Part shown: positions 10,539-18,773 of the stretch, piece after piece
Numbering within the stretch: position 1 is the first letter of the stretch
How the letters are laid out: each line of letters opens with the position of its first letter
DNA from: Bacteroidales bacterium
Lineage (GTDB): Bacteria; Bacteroidota; Bacteroidia; Bacteroidales; UBA932
Direction: 5' to 3'
Assembly (NCBI GenBank): GCA_017477245.1
Contig: JAFUWY010000007.1
Span: forward strand, 50,248-114,247
Length of the DNA stretch: 64,000 nt
Made by a program: the position numbers and the translations under genes
The notes under the pieces: generated by a model
The model's input: the letters and a program-made list of their open reading frames with translations, nothing else
What the model was told of the DNA's origin: nothing
Database searches by the model: none

Positions 10539-11870
10539 ATGAAACGGAGTTTTGCGGATATTTTGCAAGGTTTGGACGATGGCCGGGCGCGGAAAGTCGC
10601 CCGGAAACTCCCTTCCTGGGCCGCCGTGGACGCGGAGATCCCTTCCGCCCTCTCCCTGGAGCAATGTTCGTCCGAGGCCACGGCCCGCTACAAGGCGGAC
10701 CTTGCCGGGCGAAGATCGACCATCCTCGACCTGACCGGGGGGCTGGGGGTGGATAGCTGGGCGTTCTCGCAGGTGGCGGGGAAGGTGGTGTATTTCGAGC
10801 GGAGCGAGGAGCTGGCTGCGGCGGCGGTGCGCAATTTCGCGCGCCTGGGCGCCGGCCCCATCGAAGTGCGCTGCGAGACCGTCACGCCGGAGACGGAGCT
10901 GCCGGAGGCGGACCTGATCTATGCCGATCCGGCGCGCCGCGACGCCGCCGGGCGCAAGGTCTTCCTGCTCGAGGACTGCACCCCGGACATCCTCACCCTG
11001 CTCCCGCAGATGCTCCGCAAGGCTCCCGCCGTGCTGCTCAAGCTCTCCCCCATGGCCGACCTCGCAATGCTCGCCGGCCGCCTCTCCCCCTTCCTGCGCG
11101 AGATCCATGTCGTGGAATCAGAAGGTGAAGTAAAGGAGTTGTTGTGTCTGCTGGGCAGGGAGCCCGCCAGCCTGGAGCCGGAAATCGCCGTCATCCGACT
11201 CGACACCCTCCAGCCCGGGGCCGGTGACGCAGAGGCTTTCCGCTTCCGCCCGCAGCAGGAGCGCGAGGCCGTCCCGGCATACGCCGATGCCGTCCGGCCC
11301 GGCGACACCCTGCTGGTCCCGTCCCCCGCCCTGCTCAAGGCCGGGGCCTTCAACCACCCCTGCGCACGCTGGGGGCTGCGCAAACTCGCCCCTTCCACCC
11401 ATCTCTATCTGTTCCCCTCCCTGCCAGGGGCAAAAACGGGCCCCAGCGCCCCCGGCAACCCAATTTCTCCGCTGCCAGGGGCAAATACGCCCCCTTGCGC
11501 CCCCGGCAACCCAACTTCTCCGCTGCCAGGGGCGAAAACGCCCCCCTGCGCCCCCGGCAACCCAATTTCTCCGTTGCCAGGGGCAAAAACAGGCCCCAGC
11601 GCCCCCGGCGGGTTACCGGCAGAGGCCTCAGCATGGTTCAAGACCTACGGAATCCGGGAGGTACTGCCTTTCGGGAACGCCTCGTTCAAGGAACTGAAGC
11701 GCCGCTACCCCCGCGCGGAGGTCACGGCCCGCAACCTCCCGCTCTCCAGCGAGGAGCTCCGCAAGAAAATGGGCATCTCCCCGGGAGGAGACGCCCACAT
11801 CTTCGCATGCAGGATCGCTGACGGCTCTCCCCTTCTGCTTGTCTGTCGCCCCGCGGCATCCGGAGCGTAG
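10539..11870 (+). CDS. Class I SAM-dependent methyltransferase with THUMP-like domain, interrupted by a 63-residue repeat
   Basis: The N-terminal half is a Rossmann methyltransferase: motif I LDLTGGLGVDSW (SAM binding) and IYADPARRD in the catalytic-loop position, preceded by the family's LSMEQCSS-type segment (LSLEQCSSEATARYK). The C-terminal half is the THUMP-like domain found in a Bacteroidota family presumed to modify RNA (REVLPFGNASFKELKRRYP). Between THLYLFPS and the final block, residues about 295-357 are a repeated LPGAK-PPCAPGNPISP unit with no counterpart in the family; it is encoded by a 51-bp tandem array (11421-11609). The frame stays open. The last residues (CRPAASGA) run into the repeat element at 11.87 kb. 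Substrate unknown. Confidence 0.8.
   Translation: MKRSFADILQGLDDGRARKVARKLPSWAAVDAEIPSALSLEQCSSEATARYKADLAGRRSTILDLTGGLGVDSWAFSQVAGKVVYFERSEELAAAAVRNFARLGAGPIEVRCETVTPETELPEADLIYADPARRDAAGRKVFLLEDCTPDILTLLPQMLRKAPAVLLKLSPMADLAMLAGRLSPFLREIHVVESEGEVKELLCLLGREPASLEPEIAVIRLDTLQPGAGDAEAFRFRPQQEREAVPAYADAVRPGDTLLVPSPALLKAGAFNHPCARWGLRKLAPSTHLYLFPSLPGAKTGPSAPGNPISPLPGANTPPCAPGNPTSPLPGAKTPPCAPGNPISPLPGAKTGPSAPGGLPAEASAWFKTYGIREVLPFGNASFKELKRRYPRAEVTARNLPLSSEELRKKMGISPGGDAHIFACRIADGSPLLLVCRPAASGA
11421..11609 (+). repeat. 51-bp in-frame tandem repeat array (about 3.7 copies) with internal palindrome
   Basis: Units begin at 11421, 11472, 11523 and 11574, exactly 51 bp apart; the last is partial. Each unit starts (C/T)TGCCAGGGGC and ends GCCCCCGGC(AA), which are inverted complements with one mismatch, so each unit can fold as a hairpin. 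Because 51 is a multiple of three, copy-number change keeps the reading frame. Unit 3 contains the 14-mer CCCCCTGCGCCCCC (11542-11555), also present in the intergenic element near 52.78 kb. Confidence 0.92.
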
Positions 11871-11943
11871 CGACTCAGGGGAGCTCGAGGGGGAACGCCC
11901 CCTCGATCATCAACCATGGTTGTTGGACCTCAGTCCAACAACC
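11853..11943. repeat. Hairpin-rich intergenic element at a convergent gene end
   Basis: Contains GGAGCGTAGCG, then a 9-bp stem built on CGAGGGGG-AACG-CCCCCTCG (11886-11905), the palindrome CAACCATGGTTG (11911-11922) and a perfect 11-bp stem (11918-11928 with 11933-11943). The last stem's loop holds the stop codon of the DPP IV gene. It shares the GAGGGG/CCCCTC hairpin and the CGCTACGCT motif with the element at 36 kb. Confidence 0.7.
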
Positions 11944-13774
11944 ACTTCTTCCAGAAGATCGCTTCGGCGGCGGCATCATGCTCGTGCTGCTTGCCGCGGT
12001 AGCCGTGCATGCCGTCGGGATAGATCCGCAGTTCGAACTGGTAGCCGGCCTGCTCGAGGGCGTCGACCAGTTGCAGGGTGTTCTGGAAATGGACGTTGTC
12101 GTCGCCGGTGCCGTGCGTGAGGCACAGCGCGCCCGGCAGCGGCTTGGGGCCGTCGCCCTCGAACACGCGGGGCACCCAGGTCATCACCGAAGCGGTCGCA
12201 TACCCCTCGGGGTTGGCCTGCGGCGTGTCCATGAAGCGCTCGGTGTAGTGCGAGTCATAGAGATGCCAGTCATACACGCCGCCGCCCGCGATGCCGCAGC
12301 GGAAATACTGCGGGAAGCGCAGCACCAGCATCGAGGTCGTCGTGCCGCCGAACGAGAAGCCGTTCACCCCGATCCGGGAGCCGTCCACGTAGGGCAGCGA
12401 CTGGAGCCATTTCGCCCAGGCCACGTAGTCCTGCAGCTCGATCACCGTCATCTGGCGGAACGCCTGGTCCATGCCGCGCCGGCCGTTCTCGCCCGAGGAG
12501 CGGGGATCCACGGCGATGTGGATCACGCCGTTCTCGTAGCACCAGCGGTTGCCGGCGCCCCAGCTGTCGCGCACATAGGGCGTGCCCGGGCCGCCGTACA
12601 CCAGCATGATGACGGGATATTTGCGGGAAGGGTCGAAGTCCTTGGGCAGCGACATCGCGCCATAGAGTTCGAACCCGTCGTTCTCGATCGTGACGATCTG
12701 CGGCGGGGTCATGGCGTTCGCGGCGGGAGCGGCGCCCATCCGGGCCATCCGCTCGTCCTGGACCTCCTTGACGGCATACTTGTCCGTGCGGCCCTCGACG
12801 CTCTTCATGGGCGTCCGGCCGTTGGACAGCATCGCCCGGAAGGTCTTGCCGTCCTCCGCGATCCGCACGCCGGCGGCGTTGAGCTCCGGATCGGTCAGGG
12901 CGGTGATCCGGCCCTTCTTGTCCAGGCGATACAGGGTCACGTGCAGGCGGTTGTCCCGTTTGGCCGTGAACCAGATGTCGCCCTTCTTCTCGTCGACCTT
13001 CAGCAGGCTGATGTCCCAGTTCTCCCCTTCGCTCAGGCGCTTCAGCGTGCCGTCATAGCCCAGGAAGTAGATCTGCTCCCAGCCCGTCTCGAAGTTGCGG
13101 GCCATGTACAGGCCCTTGTCCGTGAAGATCATCCCCGTGATCCACTCGACCCAGGTCGGGTATTCCTCGTGGTAGACGTGCCGCTTGGCGCCGTCCGAGA
13201 CGCTCACGGCGTACAGGTCCAGGGTATTCTGGCGGCGCGGCTCGCGCGATACATACAGCTCGCGCGAATCCTTGCCCCAGAAAGGCGTGCCGAAATACTG
13301 CTCCGGCGAGTCGTCGAAGTCGGCCCAGACCGGCTGCGCGCCGCGCCGGGCCTCGATGATGCCGATCCGCACGGACGGGTTGGCCTCCCCCGCCTTGGGG
13401 TAGCGTGTCTGGTGCAGGGTGCCGTCCTGGCCGAACGGCGAATAGATCGGGAACATCGGCACCTGCGAGTTGTCGAAGCGGTAGAATCCCAGCCGCCTGG
13501 AGTCGGGGCTCCACCAGAAGGCCTTGTAGCGGGATGCACGGCCGAAGATCTCCTCGTAGTAGACCCACGAGGCATAGCCGTTGAGGATGAGTTCCGACCC
13601 GTCGAAGGTCAGGCGCGTCTCGACGGAATCCGGCAACGACCGCACCCACAGGTCGTTGGCGCGCGTGAAGGCTTCCATCGTCCCGTCCGGAGACGGGGTC
13701 ACATTGAGGTCCTGGGCCTGCAGGCCGGCGAGGGCCATGCAGCAGAGGAGCCAAACGGTCAATAATCGCTTCAT
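11930..13774 (-). CDS. Prolyl dipeptidyl peptidase (S9 family, DPP IV-like), exported
   Basis: Serine exopeptidase removing dipeptides after proline or alanine. Signal peptide MKRLLTVWLLCCMALAGLQAQ fixes the start at 13774. The beta-propeller domain carries the YEE motif (SWVYYEEIFG) that binds the substrate N-terminus. The C-terminal alpha/beta hydrolase has the nucleophile in GFSFGG, the aspartate in HGTGDDNVH and the histidine in DGMHGYRG. At 614 residues it is about 100 shorter than typical bacterial DPP IV; the shortfall is before the YEE segment, so part of the first propeller blades is missing or reduced. It is the last gene of a four-gene operon, overlapping the helicase stop by 4 bp. 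Confidence 0.9.
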   Translation of the reverse strand: MKRLLTVWLLCCMALAGLQAQDLNVTPSPDGTMEAFTRANDLWVRSLPDSVETRLTFDGSELILNGYASWVYYEEIFGRASRYKAFWWSPDSRRLGFYRFDNSQVPMFPIYSPFGQDGTLHQTRYPKAGEANPSVRIGIIEARRGAQPVWADFDDSPEQYFGTPFWGKDSRELYVSREPRRQNTLDLYAVSVSDGAKRHVYHEEYPTWVEWITGMIFTDKGLYMARNFETGWEQIYFLGYDGTLKRLSEGENWDISLLKVDEKKGDIWFTAKRDNRLHVTLYRLDKKGRITALTDPELNAAGVRIAEDGKTFRAMLSNGRTPMKSVEGRTDKYAVKEVQDERMARMGAAPAANAMTPPQIVTIENDGFELYGAMSLPKDFDPSRKYPVIMLVYGGPGTPYVRDSWGAGNRWCYENGVIHIAVDPRSSGENGRRGMDQAFRQMTVIELQDYVAWAKWLQSLPYVDGSRIGVNGFSFGGTTTSMLVLRFPQYFRCGIAGGGVYDWHLYDSHYTERFMDTPQANPEGYATASVMTWVPRVFEGDGPKPLPGALCLTHGTGDDNVHFQNTLQLVDALEQAGYQFELRIYPDGMHGYRGKQHEHDAAAEAIFWKKWLLD

Positions 13775-15207
13775 ATAAAGAATTGGTCCTTGAAATTGAC
13801 AAGATATACTTTCTGCACGGCGCGCGTCAGCGCCGTATAGAGCCACTTGAGGTCGTCGAGGGTCTGCTCGTCCTGCCAGAAGGGGCAGTCGATGAACACG
13901 CAGTCCCACTGGCCGCCCTGCGACTTGTGGCAGGTGATCGCCTCGGCGTACTTGAGCTGGAGGGCGTTGAAATACGGATCCTCGCGGACCGCCTCCCAGA
14001 TCTTCTTCTTCGTGCCGCGGTCGGCGTAGTCCGCGCTGACGCCCTGGTAGAGGGCGTTCTGCTGGTCATAGGTCAGTGAGGCGGATTCGGATTCGAGGGT
14101 ATCGAGGCAGACCTTGGCGGTCAGCTCCACGTCGTCGTAGTCGGGAAAACTCAGCGTCGCATCCGCGAAATGCAGCCCGTAGCGGTCTTCGTAGCCGCCG
14201 ATGCGCACGAGCTTGGCGATGTCGCCGTTGGCGATATAATCCATCCCGGGCACGTCCTCGACGAACTGGTAGCAGTTCTTGACGATCATCAGGGCGTCCC
14301 CGCGTACCAGGCGCTCCTCCTTGTACTGGACCGTGGAGCGGACCCCGAGGTTGTAGCGGATCGCCCGCTTGTTGGAGCGGCACAGGATCACGGTGCCGTC
14401 CTCGCCGTAGCGCCCGTAGGCGTCCGAGAGGGTCTCGATCAGTTCGCCCCCGCCGATGCGCACGACGTCGTCCACACCGCGCAGGTCCAGCTTCCAGTCG
14501 GAGAAGGTCTCGTCGCCGTAGCTCCCGGCGATCATCTCCCGCAGGTGCGTGGCGTTCCGCAGGATGCCGGACTCGGCGGCCTGGCGGACGACCGAGGTCA
14601 GCTCGCTGTAGCGCACCCCGCCGAACCCGTCCATGAAGGACTTCGACAAGGCGGGCGAAGCGTCCAGCCCGACGGGCGGCAGCTGCGCCGCGTCGCCGAT
14701 CAGGATCAGCCGGCAATCCAGCCCGTTGCGCACGAACGACACCAGGTCGCCGAGCAGGTTGCCCGTCCCGAAGGCCGTGGAGCCCTGCGAGGACTGGGCG
14801 TCGATGCCGATCAGGGACACTTCGTCCACGACGAAGAGCGTCCCCTTGGCCTTGTTGGGGGCCAGGGAGAACTGCCCGAATCCGTCGCTGCCGACGGACT
14901 TCTGGCGATATATATGCTTGTGGATCGTGAAGGCGGAGCGATGGGAGATCCCGGCCAGCACCTTGGCGGCCCGGCCGGTCGGGGCCAGCAGCACCGAGGG
15001 CGTGCCGAGCTCCTTCAGGGCCGCGATGACGGCCGAGATGGCCGTGGTCTTGCCCGTGCCCGCATAGCCGTTCACGACGAGGATGTCGGCGTCGTCGCAG
15101 GTCACGAACGCCCCCACGTCGCGGAACAGCCGCGCCTGGCAGGGGGTCGGCTCGGAAGGGAAATGCTTGAGGAACTGCTGCTCCAGGAAACCCGCGCGAT
15201 CCATCAT
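13771..15207 (-). CDS. RecD-like / Dda-like superfamily 1 DNA helicase
   Basis: AAA-type SF1B helicase of 478 residues. Walker A is NGYAGTGKTT (residues about 44-53), motif Ia LLAPTGRAAKVL, Walker B FVVDEVSLIG, motif III LILIGDAAQLPPVG. The C-terminal UvrD-like block contains TCHKSQGGQWDCVFID and LYTALTRAVQKVYLV (motif VI). It lacks RecD N-terminal RecBC-contact domains, so it resembles the short stand-alone helicases of Bacteroidota rather than RecD of RecBCD. Start overlaps the TrkH stop (TAATG) and its stop overlaps the DPP IV start (ATGA); the operon partners suggest coupling rather than shared function. Confidence 0.88.
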   Translation of the reverse strand: MMDRAGFLEQQFLKHFPSEPTPCQARLFRDVGAFVTCDDADILVVNGYAGTGKTTAISAVIAALKELGTPSVLLAPTGRAAKVLAGISHRSAFTIHKHIYRQKSVGSDGFGQFSLAPNKAKGTLFVVDEVSLIGIDAQSSQGSTAFGTGNLLGDLVSFVRNGLDCRLILIGDAAQLPPVGLDASPALSKSFMDGFGGVRYSELTSVVRQAAESGILRNATHLREMIAGSYGDETFSDWKLDLRGVDDVVRIGGGELIETLSDAYGRYGEDGTVILCRSNKRAIRYNLGVRSTVQYKEERLVRGDALMIVKNCYQFVEDVPGMDYIANGDIAKLVRIGGYEDRYGLHFADATLSFPDYDDVELTAKVCLDTLESESASLTYDQQNALYQGVSADYADRGTKKKIWEAVREDPYFNALQLKYAEAITCHKSQGGQWDCVFIDCPFWQDEQTLDDLKWLYTALTRAVQKVYLVNFKDQFFI

Positions 15208-16664
15208 TAGTCACGCACGCGTTTGTCCAAGATCATTCCGACGACGGCCAGGACCGGATAGATCTCGATGCGGCCGAGGAACATGTCGATGGTGAATATC
15301 AGCTTGCCGAGCATCGGCACGCTGTTGAAGGAACCCATCGTGCCCAGCGCGCCGTAGGCCGGGCCCACGTTGCCCAGGCTCGTCACCGAAGCAATGAAGC
15401 TGTTCTGGTGGTCCACGCCGACGAACAGGCTGAGGGCGATGGAGACGGCCAGGAACAGCCCGTACATGTTCAGGTAGAACAGATGCGGGATGACCTCGTC
15501 GTCGCGCAGCAGGCGCTTGCCCAGGCGGATCTCGTTGATCGCCGAGGGATGCAGGATCTTGTAGACCCGGCGGACGATGGACTTGAGCATCAGCAGGATG
15601 CGGTCCACCTTGACGCCGCCGGAAGTCGATCCGGCACTGCCGCACATCACGGCCGAGAACATCAGCACCATGATGATCCACATGGGCCACTGGGCGTTGT
15701 CGAGGATGGCGAAGCCGGAGGTCGACGTGACGCAAAGCGTCTCGAACAGGCCGTTCCACAGCGCGTTGCCCCAGGTCGGGCAGATGCCGTTGCCCTTCAG
15801 GCCGGCGCCCACGATCAGGGCGACGACGACGATCGACGCGGTGTAGAATTTCACCACGGGGTTGTTCAGCGGCTTCAGCGAGCGGGTGACGACCGTCAGG
15901 TAGACCACGCCGAAGTGGATGGACGACAGGTACATGAAGACCATCGTGATCCCCTCGATCCAGCGGGAATCGAAGGCCGCGATGGAAGTATTGCGCGTGC
16001 TGAACCCGCCCGTGGCGCTCACGCTCATCGCGTGGCAGACCGCATCGAAGACCGGCATTCCGGCCAGCAGATAGGCCACGAACGACAGGACCAGCAGGGC
16101 CAGGTACACGTAGGCGAAGATATAGACCGTCTTGTTGGTCCGGGTGGAATAGCCGCCGCGCGAGAGGCTCGTCAGCTCCATGTTGGTCAGGCGGATCTTC
16201 ATCTGGTTGGAGCCCGGGATGACCAGCAGCAGGAAGACGACGACTCCCAAGCCGCCGATGAAATGCGTGGACGAGCGCCAGAAAAGCAGGCTGTCCGGCA
16301 GGCCCTCCACGTTGTCCAGGATCGTGGCGCCCGTGGTCGTGAAGCCGCTCACGGACTCGAACCAGGCGTTCTGCAGCGTGAACGGGCCGCCCCACAGGGC
16401 ATACGGAAGCATGCCGAAGATGAAGGAGAGCAGCCAGGACAGGAAGATGATCACATAGCCTTCCTTCAGGGTGATCCCGCGCGTCTCGCGCACGAATATG
16501 AAGGGAAAGATGCCGACGATGAAGGTGATGAGGAACGAGATGGACAGGGCGGCCAGGGCGGAATCGTGTCCGTTGAGCAGGGACACGATCACCGACAGCA
16601 GCATGAACAGGGCGCTGACGAGCAGTGCGAATCCGATATTCCGGCTGATGACCTTCCAGTTCAT
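15207..16664 (-). CDS. trkH: Trk/Ktr-type potassium uptake membrane protein
   Basis: A 485-residue polytopic protein of the TrkH/KtrB superfamily. Four selectivity-filter-like P-loops are visible, e.g. SGFTTTGAT, VSATGGFST, TSTSGFAIL and SLGNVGPAYG, each between hydrophobic helices. TrkH works with a cytoplasmic RCK regulator (TrkA), which is not adjacent. It overlaps both neighbours (4 bp with the membrane-sensor gene, 1 bp with the helicase), indicating a coupled operon. Confidence 0.93.
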   Translation of the reverse strand: MNWKVISRNIGFALLVSALFMLLSVIVSLLNGHDSALAALSISFLITFIVGIFPFIFVRETRGITLKEGYVIIFLSWLLSFIFGMLPYALWGGPFTLQNAWFESVSGFTTTGATILDNVEGLPDSLLFWRSSTHFIGGLGVVVFLLLVIPGSNQMKIRLTNMELTSLSRGGYSTRTNKTVYIFAYVYLALLVLSFVAYLLAGMPVFDAVCHAMSVSATGGFSTRNTSIAAFDSRWIEGITMVFMYLSSIHFGVVYLTVVTRSLKPLNNPVVKFYTASIVVVALIVGAGLKGNGICPTWGNALWNGLFETLCVTSTSGFAILDNAQWPMWIIMVLMFSAVMCGSAGSTSGGVKVDRILLMLKSIVRRVYKILHPSAINEIRLGKRLLRDDEVIPHLFYLNMYGLFLAVSIALSLFVGVDHQNSFIASVTSLGNVGPAYGALGTMGSFNSVPMLGKLIFTIDMFLGRIEIYPVLAVVGMILDKRVRD

Positions 16665-17485
16665 TTCTTGCCGAGGGTCTTGATCCGGCTGCGGAACTGC
16701 CGGTTCTCGTTGGCCAGCTCCGTGATGCCGTCGTTGAGCTGGGAGAGCTGGTCGTCCCCGTCGAACTTGACGGTGTATTTCTTGTCCTGGGAGCGGTAGG
16801 CGTTCAGACCGTCAAGCATCCTGTACAGCGGATTCACGTAGAACGCGAGCAGGAAGAAAAGCAGCATCACCACCAGCAGCAGGCCCACGCCCACGGCCAC
16901 GATGCCCGGGATGATGCTCCGGTAGAAGCCGCGTTCGAAGGTCGCCGAATTGCGCTCCAGGTCATTGTAGATCGAGCGGGTGAGCTGGTCCAGGTCGCCG
17001 CGCAGCCGGTCGAAGCGCGGCTGCAGGCGGTCGAAGTACCAGGTACGCGTGTCGATGAAGTCCGACTGCATCACGTCTTCGAGCTCCAGCGAGGTCAGCA
17101 TGTAGGCGGAATACGAATACATCACCGAATCGGCCAGGGGCCGCACCTGGTTCGAGGCCACGCTGATCCGCAGCGAATCGCAGTGGGACTTGAAATAGCC
17201 GTCGTCGAAGTCCGGCACCCGGGGGGACAGGTCGTCGCCGATCACCTCGAGGATCTCCAGGTTGTAGGTATTGCTCATGTCGGCCAGGCGGGCCGCCACG
17301 TTGATGCTGCTGATATCGTCCGCGATCAGCTCCGAGACATAGTTGCTCATGCTCGTGTACTCCAGCACCGAGATGACCGAGGAGACCAGCAGGGTCACGG
17401 CGATGGCCGAGAGGCTCAAAATGAGCTTCGCGCGCATGGAAAGTCGCTTGGAGCGGGCTGATTTGAGGATTTTTCGGACCGACAT
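16661..17485 (-). CDS. Two-helix membrane sensor-like protein with HAMP-like tail, no output domain
   Basis: 274 residues. A basic N-terminus precedes TM1 (about 20-42). An extracytoplasmic region of about 145 residues, predicted largely helical like the four-helix-bundle ligand domain of chemoreceptors and histidine kinases, follows. TM2 (about 190-216) leads into a HAMP-like segment beginning with Asn-Pro-Leu and a short coiled coil, where the protein ends. No kinase, cyclase or methyl-accepting domain follows, and the next gene overlaps its stop by 4 bp, so no room for one was lost. First gene of the operon with TrkH. A role in sensing or regulating K+ uptake is inference from position only. 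Confidence 0.6.
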   Translation of the reverse strand: MSVRKILKSARSKRLSMRAKLILSLSAIAVTLLVSSVISVLEYTSMSNYVSELIADDISSINVAARLADMSNTYNLEILEVIGDDLSPRVPDFDDGYFKSHCDSLRISVASNQVRPLADSVMYSYSAYMLTSLELEDVMQSDFIDTRTWYFDRLQPRFDRLRGDLDQLTRSIYNDLERNSATFERGFYRSIIPGIVAVGVGLLLVVMLLFFLLAFYVNPLYRMLDGLNAYRSQDKKYTVKFDGDDQLSQLNDGITELANENRQFRSRIKTLGKK

Positions 17486-17510
17486 TACTAAATTTCTTCA
17501 AGAATAATGA

Positions 17511-17518
17511 CAAATATA
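17511..17518 (-). promoter_or_regulatory. -7 box for the sensor-trkH-helicase-DPP IV operon
   Basis: TATATTTG on the minus strand, 25 nt before the start of the sensor-like gene. Confidence 0.58.
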
Positions 17519-17531
17519 CGATTTTTTTGTA

Positions 17532-17539
17532 TATTTTTG
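17532..17539 (+). promoter_or_regulatory. -7 box for the ROK regulator
   Basis: TATTTTTG, 24 nt before the ROK start codon; divergent from the sensor-like gene's promoter 13 bp away. Confidence 0.58.
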
Positions 17540-17563
17540 CATCGCTGCTTATCCGTACCAATT

Positions 17564-18766
17564 ATGCCCTCGTCCTTCCTTAACGACAATTCCGGCAAGA
17601 ACGCAACCGTCAAGAGAGAGATCCTGCGGCTCTGCATAGCCCACAACAACTACAGCATCGCCGACTTCAGCCGTGCGCTGGGGATCAGCGTACCCACCAT
17701 CACCAAATTCATCAGCGAGCTCATCGACGAGAATTTCATCAAGGACGAAGGCAAGGTGGGCACTTCCGGAGGCCGGCGCCCGAGCGTGTACGGCCTCAAC
17801 CCGGATGCCGGTTATTTCGTGGGCGTGGACGTGGCCCGGCACCACTTCCACATCGCCATCAGCGACTTCAAGGGCGAGATCATCACCTACATCCAGGACA
17901 TCGAGTTCGTGCTGGAGGCCAACGAGGTCTCCTTCCGTACCATGTGCCGCATGGTCATGGACCAGGTGACCGCCAGCGGCATCCCCTGGATCAAGATCCT
18001 CGGCGTGGGCGTGAGCCTGTCCGGCCGCGTCAACCCCGAGAAGGGCTACAGCCTCACCTATTTCGTCAGCGACGACCTCCCCCTCAAGAGCATCTTCCAG
18101 AAGGAATTCAACGTCCCGGTCAGCATCGAGAACGACTCCCGCGCCATGGCCTACGGCGAATACATGAGCCTCGGCAAGAAGGCCGACCCCAACATGATCT
18201 TCATCAACGTCAGCTGGGGCCTCGGCATGGGCATCATCATGGACGGGCACCTCTATTACGGCAAGTCCGGGTACTCCGGCGAGCTGGGCCACTTCCCCGT
18301 GCTTGACAACGATATCATCTGCCGCTGCGGCAAGGTCGGCTGCCTGGAGACGGGCGCATCCGGCTCGGCCCTGCACCGGATGATCATCGAGAAGCTCGGC
18401 AAGGGCCACGCCTCCTCCATGGCTGCCACCTATAACAAGAAGGGGGAAGTGGAGCTGGACGAGATCCTGCATGCCGTCGAGGAGGGAGACGTGCTCGCGA
18501 TCGACGCCATCGGCAAGATCGGCGACACGCTGGGCCGCGGCATTTCCGGCGTGCTCAACGTCTTCAACCCCGGTCTGGTGGTGATCGGCGGCCGGCTGAT
18601 CGTCGGCAAGGACTACCTGCTGCTCCCGATCAAGACGGCGGTCAACCGCCTCTCGCTCTCGCGCGTCTCGCAGGACACCACCATCGTGCTCTCGCAGCTG
18701 GGCCGCAAGGCCGCCTCGGTGGGCGACTGCCTGCTGTCCCGCTCCAAGGTACTGGGCCTGATGTAA
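17564..18766 (+). CDS. ROK family transcriptional regulator / sugar kinase-like protein
   Basis: 400 residues from the ATG at 17564, the first after the promoter box. Residues about 12-65 form a winged helix-turn-helix (EILRLCIAHNNYSIADFSRALGIS is split as helix 2-turn-helix 3). The remainder is a ROK sugar-kinase fold with the END aspartate motif (IENDSRAMAYGEY) and the zinc-binding CRCGKVGCLE signature after GELGHFPV. ROK proteins with an HTH are usually sugar-responsive repressors (NagC/XylR type); retention of END leaves a kinase activity possible. It sits 7 bp before the ABC-F gene and is probably cotranscribed. The xylose operon 10 kb away is a possible but unproven target. Confidence 0.85.
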   Translation: MPSSFLNDNSGKNATVKREILRLCIAHNNYSIADFSRALGISVPTITKFISELIDENFIKDEGKVGTSGGRRPSVYGLNPDAGYFVGVDVARHHFHIAISDFKGEIITYIQDIEFVLEANEVSFRTMCRMVMDQVTASGIPWIKILGVGVSLSGRVNPEKGYSLTYFVSDDLPLKSIFQKEFNVPVSIENDSRAMAYGEYMSLGKKADPNMIFINVSWGLGMGIIMDGHLYYGKSGYSGELGHFPVLDNDIICRCGKVGCLETGASGSALHRMIIEKLGKGHASSMAATYNKKGEVELDEILHAVEEGDVLAIDAIGKIGDTLGRGISGVLNVFNPGLVVIGGRLIVGKDYLLLPIKTAVNRLSLSRVSQDTTIVLSQLGRKAASVGDCLLSRSKVLGLM

Positions 18767-18773
18767 GCAGCGT

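Noticed and set aside
11421-11609. CRISPR-like array
   Set aside because: Units are contiguous, without variable spacers, and lie in frame inside a gene; no cas genes in the window.
13775-13909. Upstream in-frame extension of the DPP IV gene
   Set aside because: It would run inside the helicase gene; the signal peptide begins at 13774.
17564-18766. ROK protein as the dedicated xylose repressor
   Set aside because: It is 10 kb from the xyl operon, next to an ABC-F gene, and I saw no shared operator-like palindrome between the two promoters.
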